A stretch of 7,317 bases of DNA from Deltaproteobacteria bacterium (lineage in GTDB: Bacteria; UBA10199; DSSB01), in the NCBI GenBank assembly GCA_021414045.1, contig JAIOPF010000371.1:1-7317 (forward strand). The letters run 5' to 3'. The notes under the pieces are model-generated. The model was not told where the DNA came from. It saw only the letters and a program-made list of their open reading frames with translations, and did no database searches. Below, one piece after another: positions 1 to 4,945 of this stretch; positions within the stretch are counted from its first letter, which is position 1; the number at the start of each line of letters is the position of its first letter. The translations under genes were made by a program, and so were the position numbers.

Positions 1-167
1 ATTCCACGGATTTGTATCCGTATCTCAATTCGGTAATTCCCCCTGAAAAATTCGACAGGATTCTAGTCGATTTTAAGCGGCTCTATCAGAAAATGATGAG
101 TAAAATTCATCTCTTGGATATCGGTTCCCAAATAAGTCCCGAACGGGAATTAGCTGCTTTACAATGA
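1..167 (+). CDS. C-terminal fragment of an unidentified protein (5' end outside window)
   Basis: Reading from base 3, 54 codons are open and end at a TGA at 165-167; the other two forward frames hit stops within the first 45 bases. The visible residues are mostly charged and hydrophobic, for example PPEKFDRILVDFKRLYQKMM, and end in SPERELAALQ. This looks like an amphipathic helical C-terminus, without membrane segments or cysteines. I recognise no family. Base composition is more AT-rich than in the operon further right. The fragment is short, so its coding status rests on the open frame and reasonable residue composition only. Confidence 0.5.
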   Translation, partial: STDLYPYLNSVIPPEKFDRILVDFKRLYQKMMSKIHLLDIGSQISPERELAALQ

Positions 168-272
168 TCCTGCCAGGTTACCTAGCTCGTGTTTTGCTTT
201 TCGGGTTTTCAAAGTTAGTGGATTAAGCAACAATGCCAGTACTGATTTCCGATAACAATGAGAGGTTTTTTT

Positions 273-279
273 AAGGAGG
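273..279 (+). promoter_or_regulatory. Strong Shine-Dalgarno that decides the start of the 96-residue protein
   Basis: AAGGAGG lies 8 bases before the ATG at 288, which is near-ideal spacing. It sits inside the longer reading frame that could begin at the ATG at 258. That upstream ATG has no comparable ribosome-binding site, so 288 is the better start. This is the strongest ribosome-binding site in the window. Confidence 0.85.
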
Positions 280-287
280 AATTTTAT

Positions 288-578
288 ATGACAGATCCAG
301 TAGGAGGAGCCGGGGGAGGACCTTCGGCGCCGGCCATGCCCAGCATGGGCGATATGAATAAGATGGTGGGTGACGCAGCCAAGCCATCCCAGCAACAAGC
401 TCAGAAGCAATTAGAAGCTTCAACTAGTTCTCTGAACTCGGCGGCCCAGGCTACTTCGCCGAACGCCAGCGCGGCGGCAGATGCGGCTTCGGGACGTCCT
501 GCGGCTCCGGCCCATCCTCCGGGTGGCGGCGGTGCGACCGCGGCGGCCAATGCCGATCCGAATGCTCCTCGAAGCTAA
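288..578 (+). CDS. Small Ala/Gly/Pro-rich protein of unknown function, 96 residues
   Basis: I do not recognise this protein. The start at 288 is chosen for the strong Shine-Dalgarno 8 bases upstream. Residues 1-20 are Gly/Pro/Ala/Met-rich (MTDPVGGAGGG then PSAPAMPSMG). Residues about 21-55 are the only part likely to form a helix, with Gln, Lys and Ser in runs such as QQQAQKQLEA. Residues 56-96 are a low-complexity Ala/Pro/Gly tail with GGGG and AAA runs. There is no cysteine, no aromatic residue, no signal peptide and no membrane segment, so a disordered cytoplasmic or secreted protein is plausible. It appears to be monocistronic: an intrinsic terminator starts 33 bases after the stop. The strong ribosome-binding site suggests high expression. 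A secretion substrate or structural filler protein would fit the composition, but nothing in the sequence proves it. Confidence 0.7.
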   Translation: MTDPVGGAGGGPSAPAMPSMGDMNKMVGDAAKPSQQQAQKQLEASTSSLNSAAQATSPNASAAADAASGRPAAPAHPPGGGGATAAANADPNAPRS

Positions 579-610
579 GAGGCATTCCGTCATTTCGACA
601 AGAAAGCTTT

Positions 611-642
611 AAAAGGCCCACGGCATCCGTGGGCCTTTTTTT
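611..642 (+). terminator. Intrinsic (Rho-independent) terminator after the 96-residue protein gene
   Basis: GGCCCACGG (615-623) pairs perfectly with CCGTGGGCC (627-635) around a tight CAT loop, and seven Ts follow at 636-642. An A-run at 611-614 extends the stem by pairing with the T tract. It ends the transcript of the small upstream gene and separates it from the GTPase gene starting at 681. Confidence 0.93.
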
Positions 643-680
643 CATTGCGGCTCCCGCGCGGTCTTTGTTAACCCCAAGCC

Positions 681-1634
681 GTGTCCGACATCCTCCAAAA
701 ATTCCTCGCCGGCGACCGTCTCGCTCTCTCGCGTCTGATCACCTTGGTTGAAAATCAAAGCGAAAAGCTTCCCGAGATCATGAGCGAGATCCACAAGCAT
801 TTAGGCAAGGCCTATTACATCGGCATCACCGGCCCGCCCGGTGCGGGCAAGTCCACCTTGGTCAACCGACTCATCGCGCAGGGCAGGGCCTTGGGCAAGA
901 AAGTCGGCGTCATCGCCATCGATCCGAGTTCGCCTTTCTCCGGTGGCGCCCTCTTGGGCGACCGCATCCGCATGCAGGATCACGCCTCCGACGAAGGCGT
1001 CTTCATTCGCAGTTTGGGCAGCCGGGGTGCGCACGGTGGCGTTTCCCGCGCGACTCGCGACGTCGTCCGCTTAATGGACGCCTTCGGGATGGATTGGGTC
1101 TTGATCGAGACCGTCGGCGTCGGGCAGACCGAACTCGACATCATGGAGATCGCCCACACGACGGTGGTGGTTTTGACTCCCGAATCCGGCGACACGATCC
1201 AGACCATGAAGGCGGGCTTGCTCGAAGTGGCCGACGTCTTCGTGGTGAACAAGGCCGACCGCGAGGGCGCCGACAAAATTTTGCATGAATTGAAATCCAT
1301 GCTCGAGATGAGCCATCCCCACGGCTGGGAAATTCCGGTGCTCAAGACCCAGGCTTTCCAAAATGTCGGGATAGCCGAGTTGGCCCAAACCCTCGAAGCC
1401 CATCGCGTCTATCTCAGCGGCTCGGCCAAGCTCCAAGACAAGCTCTTGGCCCTGCGGGACACCGAGCTAGAAGAGGCTCTGGAAGAAACTTATCGCCGAC
1501 ACCTGAAAGCCTGGATTTCCCAGGTCCCCCATGCGGAAAAATACCGCGAGAAGGTTCTTTCCGGGGAAATCAGTGCTTACGAGGGCGCCAGCCAAATATT
1601 TCCCCTCCTGCAAGGCCCCAAACGGCCGGCCTAA
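681..1634 (+). CDS. meaB: MeaB/ArgK-family GTPase, methylmalonyl-CoA mutase chaperone
   Basis: MeaB proteins are cytoplasmic G3E P-loop GTPases that load and protect the adenosylcobalamin cofactor of methylmalonyl-CoA mutase and related acyl-CoA mutases. The 317-residue length is typical. Visible motifs are the P-loop GPPGAGKST (residues 51-59), the family stretch DPSSPFSGGALLGDR (81-95), the SRGAHGG block (114-120), the switch II region ETVGVGQTE (143-151) and the guanine-specificity motif NKAD (190-193). Residues 11-24 match the usual N-terminal helix ending LITLVE, which supports the GTG start at 681; the next ATG at 780 would delete that helix. No Shine-Dalgarno is visible before the GTG. 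The gene begins only 38 bases after an intrinsic terminator, so its promoter must be very close or upstream of the terminator. No mutase subunit lies beside it in this window. E. coli ArgK/YgfD is the same family and was once called a transport-system kinase. Confidence 0.93.
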   Translation: MSDILQKFLAGDRLALSRLITLVENQSEKLPEIMSEIHKHLGKAYYIGITGPPGAGKSTLVNRLIAQGRALGKKVGVIAIDPSSPFSGGALLGDRIRMQDHASDEGVFIRSLGSRGAHGGVSRATRDVVRLMDAFGMDWVLIETVGVGQTELDIMEIAHTTVVVLTPESGDTIQTMKAGLLEVADVFVVNKADREGADKILHELKSMLEMSHPHGWEIPVLKTQAFQNVGIAELAQTLEAHRVYLSGSAKLQDKLLALRDTELEEALEETYRRHLKAWISQVPHAEKYREKVLSGEISAYEGASQIFPLLQGPKRPA

Positions 1635-1684
1635 CCGTATGATATCGTTATAAAATCAGTCGGAATACCCTCAGGAAAAAGAGG

Positions 1685-1713
1685 TTGACTTCATCCCAGA
1701 CCCCGAGTATGCA
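1685..1713 (+). promoter_or_regulatory. Possible sigma70-type promoter for tRNA-Val and downstream genes
   Basis: TTGACT (1685-1690) is one mismatch from the -35 consensus. Exactly 17 bases later comes TATGCA (1708-1713), which keeps only the first three -10 bases. The start point would be near 1720, about 50 bases before the tRNA, in a GC-rich stretch as is common for stable-RNA promoters. The weak -10 keeps this tentative. The rest of 1635-1768 shows no gene and no clear terminator for the GTPase gene. Confidence 0.35.
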
Positions 1714-1768
1714 CGGCAACCCACGGTTTTTTCTCAGTTTTCACACCGTGAAATTTTGATTTTATTTG

Positions 1769-1842
1769 GGATCCGTAGCTCAGTTGGTTAGAGTACTTCC
1801 TTGACATGGAAGGGGTCACTGGTTCGAGTCCAGTCGGATCCA
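1769..1842 (+). tRNA. tRNA-Val, anticodon GAC
   Basis: A complete 74-base cloverleaf. The acceptor stem GGATCCG/CGGATCC is perfect (1769-1775 with 1835-1841), with discriminator A at 1842. The D arm is GCTC/GAGT. The anticodon stem CTTCC/GGAAG encloses the loop TTGACAT, giving anticodon GAC. The T stem ACTGG/CCAGT encloses TTCGAGT. The body resembles E. coli tRNA-Val(GAC) closely. The 3' CCA is not encoded (the next bases are CAC), so it must be added by a nucleotidyltransferase. No terminator separates it from the following cassette, which begins 8 bases later. Confidence 0.97.
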
Positions 1843-1850
1843 CACTAAAA

Positions 1851-1889
1851 TTAAGTGCCGAAGTGCTTAAGTGTCGGAGTGTTTAAGTT
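1851..1889 (+). repeat. Left arm of a 39-bp inverted repeat framing the four-helix-bundle gene
   Basis: The arm is made of 8-base units in exact phase: TTAAGTGC, CGAAGTGC, TTAAGTGT, CGGAGTGT and a partial TTAAGTT. The pattern TTAAGTGY/CGRAGTGY alternates with a 16-base period. Its reverse complement recurs at 2266-2304 with only two mismatches. It starts 8 bases after the tRNA and ends 5 bases before the ATG of the enclosed gene. Confidence 0.95.
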
Positions 1890-1894
1890 GGTGA

Positions 1895-2272
1895 ATGAAA
1901 GTTGTTCATTTTCAAGATTTGACCTGCTGGAAGAAATCACGAGAATTGGTAAATCAGATTTACCAAATCACAAATGTTAAAGTTTTTTCTCAAGATTTCA
2001 GCTTAAAAGATCAACTACGAAGGGCCTCCGTTTCGGTGATGGCAAACATCGCCGAGGGTTTTGGGTCAACTTCAAGACCGGAGTTCCGCAGATTCTTGAG
2101 TATTTCAATTCGGTCGGCTTATGAAGTGCATTCGCATCTATTTGTAGCGTTAGATGTCGGATATTTAACAGAAAAGCAATTCAAGCAAACCGAGCACCTG
2201 GTTAATGATTGCATCAACCTTTGCAAAGGATTTGTACGCTACCTAAACAAAGTTTCAAAAAAAGAAACTTAG
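1895..2272 (+). CDS. Four-helix-bundle protein, S23 / 23S rRNA intervening-sequence family
   Basis: The 125-residue protein has the hallmarks of the S23/IVP family (also called the four-helix-bundle protein family). It opens with FQDLTCWKKSRELVNQIYQI (residues 6-25), then has the core QLRRASVSVMANIAEGFG (40-57), a polar FRRFL segment near 64-68, and a last pair of helices ending in LCKGFVRYLNKV. In Leptospira, Coxiella and others such genes sit in intervening sequences of 23S rRNA; other copies stand alone in genomes. The related Avd protein serves diversity-generating retroelements. The exact role of the family is unsettled. Composition is much more AT-rich than the neighbours (35% GC over 1921-1980), which indicates foreign origin. 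The gene is enclosed by a 39-bp inverted repeat, its TAG stop lies inside the right arm, and no good Shine-Dalgarno precedes the ATG. No rRNA sequence or reverse transcriptase is nearby. Confidence 0.93.
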   Translation: MKVVHFQDLTCWKKSRELVNQIYQITNVKVFSQDFSLKDQLRRASVSVMANIAEGFGSTSRPEFRRFLSISIRSAYEVHSHLFVALDVGYLTEKQFKQTEHLVNDCINLCKGFVRYLNKVSKKET

Positions 2273-2304
2273 ACACTCCGACACTTAAGCACGTCGGCAC
2301 TTAA
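2266..2304 (-). repeat. Right arm of the 39-bp inverted repeat
   Basis: This is the reverse complement of 1851-1889 with two mismatches in 39. Read on the minus strand it has the same 8-base phasing: TTAAGTGC, CGACGTGC, TTAAGTGT, CGGAGTGT and CTAAGTT. It contains the TAG stop of the enclosed gene (2270-2272) and ends 9 bases before the thrS ATG. In RNA the two arms could form a stem of about 39 bp closing a loop of 376 bases that holds nearly the whole gene. Confidence 0.95.
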
Positions 2305-2313
2305 GCGTATTTT

Positions 2314-4059
2314 ATGTTCGAAGAAGACCAAACCGAAAACTACAGTCCCTTAGAAAGACTAAGGCACTCCTCGGCCCACGTGATGGCCGACGCCGTGCAG
2401 ACGCTCTTTCCGGGGACCAAGCTCGCGATAGGCCCCGCCATCGAGACCGGTTTCTACTACGACATGGACGTGCCGCGCACCCTCACGCAGGAAGACCTCG
2501 AGAAGATCGAGGCGGTGATGCAGCAGATCGTCGATCGCAACGAGCCTTTCGTCCGCGAAGAAGTGTCCAAGGCCGATGCCGTCGAGCTCTTCAAGAAGCG
2601 CGGTGAGGATTACAAGCTCGAGATCATCGCCGCCATTCCCGGCGACACCGTGACGCTGTTCAAGCATGGCAACTTCGTCGACCTCTGCCGCGGTCCCCAC
2701 GTTGAGGCCACTGGCAAGATCGCCGCTTTTAAGCTGCTCTCCGTGGCCGGCGCCTACTGGCGCGGCGACGAGAAGAACAAGATGCTCCAGCGCATCTACG
2801 GCACCGCTTTTCCCGAGAAGCAGCAGCTCGAGGCCTATCTCACTCAATTGCGCGAAGCCGAGGCCCGCGATCATCGCAAGCTGGGCAAAGAATTGGATCT
2901 CTTTTCCATGATGGAAGACGAGGGCCCGGGCCTGATTCTCTGGCATCCCAAGGGCGCCCGCGTCCGCGGCACGATCGAGGATTTTTGGCGCGCCGAGCAT
3001 CGCCGCGAGGGCTACGAACTCGTCTACACGCCGCACATGGCCAAGCTCGATCTCTGGAAGACCAGCGGTCACGTCGATTTCTATAAAGAAAACATGTTTT
3101 CGCCCATGGAAGTGGAAGGGCAGGATTACGAAATCAAGCCCATGAATTGCCCCTTCCACATCCGTATCTACAACAGCCGGATGCACAGCTATCGCGAATT
3201 GCCGGTGCGCTTGGGCGAATTGGGCACGGTTTACCGCTTTGAGCGTTCGGGCGTCTTGCACGGCCTGCTTCGCGTCCGCGGTTTCACTCAGGACGACGCC
3301 CATATCTTCTGCCGTCCCGACCAGCTGCAACTCGAGGTCGAGCAGGTGCTCAAGATGACCATGCGGTTCTTGGGGACTTTCGGCTTCAAAGAATTCGAGC
3401 TTTTCCTCTCGACCCGCCCTGAAAAGTCGGTGGGCAGCGATGAAAATTGGGAATTGGCCACCAAGGCCCTGCGCGGAGCCCTCGAGGCCCAAGGTCTGGC
3501 CTTTAAGGTTGACCCGGGTGAAGGGGTGTTTTACGGTCCCAAGATTGATTTGAAAATTAAAGATACCATCGGTCGCATGTGGCAATGCTCGACGGTGCAG
3601 GTCGATTTCAACAATCCGGAGCGTTTTAACATCCATTACGTCGCTGAAGACGGCAGCCGGCAGCGCCCCATCATGGTGCACCGTGCTTTGATGGGCTCCC
3701 TCGAGCGCTTCTTCGGGATCTTGATCGAGCATTTCGCGGGAGCCTTTCCGATTTGGCTGGCGCCCGTTCAGGCGATTTTTTTGCCCATCACCGACCAGCA
3801 GAACGACTACGTCGCCGGTCTCGTGACGGCGCTCAAAGAAAAGGGCATTCGCGCGGAAGCCGATTATCGCAAGGAAAAGATCGGGCACAAGATCCGCGAG
3901 GCCCAATTGGCGAAGATTCCCCACATGGTCGTCGTGGGCGGAAAAGAACAGGCCGCGGGACAGGTCAGCCTGCGCAGCCGCCGCGAGGGCGACAAGGGCG
4001 TCATGTCTTTTGACGATTATTTGAAGTATCTCCAAGCGGAGATAGAAACCAGAATGTAG
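2314..4059 (+). CDS. thrS: Threonyl-tRNA synthetase, TGS-less form
   Basis: This class II synthetase charges tRNA-Thr with threonine in the cytoplasm and edits mischarged serine. The 581 residues align with E. coli ThrRS (642) from about residue 56 onward, so the N-terminal TGS domain is absent. The editing-domain metal-site residues H18, H22, C125 and H129 are present (RHSSAH and CRGPH). The catalytic zinc ligands C279 (MNCPFH), H330 (DDAHIFC) and H456 (MVHRALMGS) keep the E. coli spacings of 51 and 126. Motif 2 lies near RFERSGVLHGLLRVRGFTQ. The last 100 residues are the anticodon-binding domain. The ATG at 2314 is forced: a TAA at 2302-2304 closes the frame upstream, and the next Met would remove H18 and H22. 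There is no visible Shine-Dalgarno, since the inverted-repeat arm lies directly upstream. It is the first protein gene of the translation operon. Confidence 0.97.
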   Translation: MFEEDQTENYSPLERLRHSSAHVMADAVQTLFPGTKLAIGPAIETGFYYDMDVPRTLTQEDLEKIEAVMQQIVDRNEPFVREEVSKADAVELFKKRGEDYKLEIIAAIPGDTVTLFKHGNFVDLCRGPHVEATGKIAAFKLLSVAGAYWRGDEKNKMLQRIYGTAFPEKQQLEAYLTQLREAEARDHRKLGKELDLFSMMEDEGPGLILWHPKGARVRGTIEDFWRAEHRREGYELVYTPHMAKLDLWKTSGHVDFYKENMFSPMEVEGQDYEIKPMNCPFHIRIYNSRMHSYRELPVRLGELGTVYRFERSGVLHGLLRVRGFTQDDAHIFCRPDQLQLEVEQVLKMTMRFLGTFGFKEFELFLSTRPEKSVGSDENWELATKALRGALEAQGLAFKVDPGEGVFYGPKIDLKIKDTIGRMWQCSTVQVDFNNPERFNIHYVAEDGSRQRPIMVHRALMGSLERFFGILIEHFAGAFPIWLAPVQAIFLPITDQQNDYVAGLVTALKEKGIRAEADYRKEKIGHKIREAQLAKIPHMVVVGGKEQAAGQVSLRSRREGDKGVMSFDDYLKYLQAEIETRM

Positions 4060-4067
4060 TTTTAGAC

Positions 4068-4072
4068 GGAGG
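4068..4072 (+). promoter_or_regulatory. Shine-Dalgarno that fixes the AUU start of infC
   Basis: GGAGG ends 8 bases before the ATT at 4081, which is ideal spacing. A TAG at 4063-4065 closes the same frame just upstream. The first ATG/GTG/TTG in this frame is the GTG at 4126, which is far from any ribosome-binding site and falls inside the conserved N-terminal domain. Confidence 0.9.
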
Positions 4073-4080
4073 TTACTTTT

Positions 4081-4704
4081 ATTAGCAAAGAAGTTCGCGT
4101 CAACCGACGTATCCGCTCCTCTGAGGTGCGGTTGATCGATGCCGATGGCAAGCAACTCGGAGTTTTCATCACCACCAAGGCGATAGAACTGGCCGAGAAC
4201 CAGGGCTTGGATCTGGTCGAAATTTCACCCAGCGCCGTCCCTCCCGTATGCAAGATCATGGATTACGGGAAGTACAAGTATGAGCTGACCAAGAAGCAGA
4301 AAGAGTCTCGGAAGCACCAGGTAGTGGTGTTGGTGAAAGAAGTGAAATTTCGGCCCGTAACGGAAGATCACGATCTTAACTTCAATGTTAAGAACATTGA
4401 TCGCTTCATCGACGAAGGACACAAGGTCAAGGCGACCGTCGTGTTCCGTGGCCGCGAAATGAGCTACCGCGAGGGTGGACATAAGGTCATGAAGACGATT
4501 TTGGAAATGCTGAAGGATAAAGTCATTGTCGAAGTTCCGCCGAAGATGGAAGGCCGCCAAATGGCGATGATCTTGATGGCGGCGAAGGCGGCCCCGAAGA
4601 AGGCCGAAGCCTCCAAGCCGAAGAGCGCTCCCAAGGAACCGAAGGAACCCAAAGAACCGTCGAAGGAATTGCCGAAAGAGCCGGCGAAAGCACCCACAGA
4701 ATAG
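4081..4704 (+). CDS. infC: Translation initiation factor IF-3, AUU start, with C-terminal tail
   Basis: IF-3 binds the 30S subunit, prevents premature joining of 50S and checks the start codon and initiator tRNA. Starting at ATT gives 207 residues. The N-terminal domain begins with SKEVRVNRRIRSSEVRLID (residues 2-20), as in other IF-3 proteins. The family signature KIMDYGKYKYELTKK follows a GLDLVEISP segment, and the C-terminal domain ends near residue 167 (MAMILMAAKAA). Residues about 172-207 are an extra low-complexity tail of Lys, Pro, Glu and Ala with KEP repeats, probably disordered. E. coli infC also uses AUU, through which IF-3 represses its own synthesis; the same autoregulation is inferred here. 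The gene follows thrS by 21 bases. Starting at the GTG at 4126 would give 192 residues and lose conserved sequence. Confidence 0.95.
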   Translation: MSKEVRVNRRIRSSEVRLIDADGKQLGVFITTKAIELAENQGLDLVEISPSAVPPVCKIMDYGKYKYELTKKQKESRKHQVVVLVKEVKFRPVTEDHDLNFNVKNIDRFIDEGHKVKATVVFRGREMSYREGGHKVMKTILEMLKDKVIVEVPPKMEGRQMAMILMAAKAAPKKAEASKPKSAPKEPKEPKEPSKELPKEPAKAPTE

Positions 4705-4713
4705 GAATAAATT

Positions 4714-4908
4714 ATGCCGAAACTGAAATCGAAACGTGGAGCCAAGAAGCGATTTAAAGTCACAGCGACGGGCAAGGTGATGGCCGGCCAGATGAACAAG
4801 CGCCATATCCTCACCGGCAAGCCCAAGAAGCGGAAGCGCCAATTGCGGGGGACCCGCGTCGTCAATAAAGTCGAGCAGAAGCGTCTGCGCATCGCCTTGC
4901 TGGCTTAG
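4714..4908 (+). CDS. rpmI: 50S ribosomal protein L35 (bL35)
   Basis: This 64-residue, strongly basic protein has the L35 pattern: [20 protein letters not shown] at the N-terminus, then NKRHILTGK and KRKRQLRGT, ending in [12 protein letters not shown]. Its length is typical. bL35 is a late-assembling protein of the large subunit. It begins 9 bases after the infC stop; a modest AGGA (4703-4706) overlaps that stop and probably serves as ribosome-binding site, suggesting translational coupling. The infC-rpmI-rplT order is conserved across bacteria. Confidence 0.97.
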   Translation: MPKLKSKRGAKKRFKVTATGKVMAGQMNKRHILTGKPKKRKRQLRGTRVVNKVEQKRLRIALLA

Positions 4909-4945
4909 TTCATCGTTCGAATCCGGATTTTTTTAGGAGTACCTT

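Larger units (their letters stand above)
1851..2304 (+). mobile_element. Putative intervening-sequence-like cassette (S23 gene plus inverted repeats)
   Basis: The whole 454-base unit consists of the two 39-base arms and the four-helix-bundle gene. The architecture matches intervening sequences of 23S rRNA: terminal complementary arms around an S23 gene. Here it is placed between tRNA-Val and thrS. The AT-rich composition against GC-rich flanks suggests transfer. No transposase, integrase or reverse transcriptase is encoded, so any movement would need functions supplied elsewhere. I see no clear target-site duplication at the ends. Calling it mobile is inference. Confidence 0.55.

Noticed and set aside
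258..287. Upstream ATG at 258 as start of the small Ala/Gly-rich protein
   Set aside because: It has no Shine-Dalgarno, and the strong AAGGAGG at 273-279 points to 288. The extra ten residues differ in character from the rest.
1722..1750. CACGG/CCGTG pairing upstream of the tRNA as a terminator for meaB
   Set aside because: The stem is only 5 bp with a 19-base loop, and no T-run follows the stem.
1895..2272. Accessory (Avd) protein of a diversity-generating retroelement
   Set aside because: Avd is a related four-helix bundle, but no reverse transcriptase, template repeat or variable repeat is present here.
1851..2304. Insertion sequence or transposon with terminal inverted repeats
   Set aside because: There is no transposase or integrase and no clear target duplication. 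The enclosed gene belongs to the S23 family, so an intervening-sequence-like unit is a better description.
1851..2304. CRISPR-like array from the 8-base repeats
   Set aside because: The units are contiguous with no spacers, far too short, and occur as an inverted pair.
2359..4155. A very long minus-strand open frame (598 codons) opposite thrS
   Set aside because: It mirrors thrS, whose motifs and metal ligands are intact on the plus strand. Its translation resembles no family, and long antisense frames are expected opposite GC-biased coding sequence.
4126..4704. infC starting at the GTG at 4126
   Set aside because: It would cut off the conserved IF-3 N-terminus and has no Shine-Dalgarno at proper spacing, whereas the ATT at 4081 has both.
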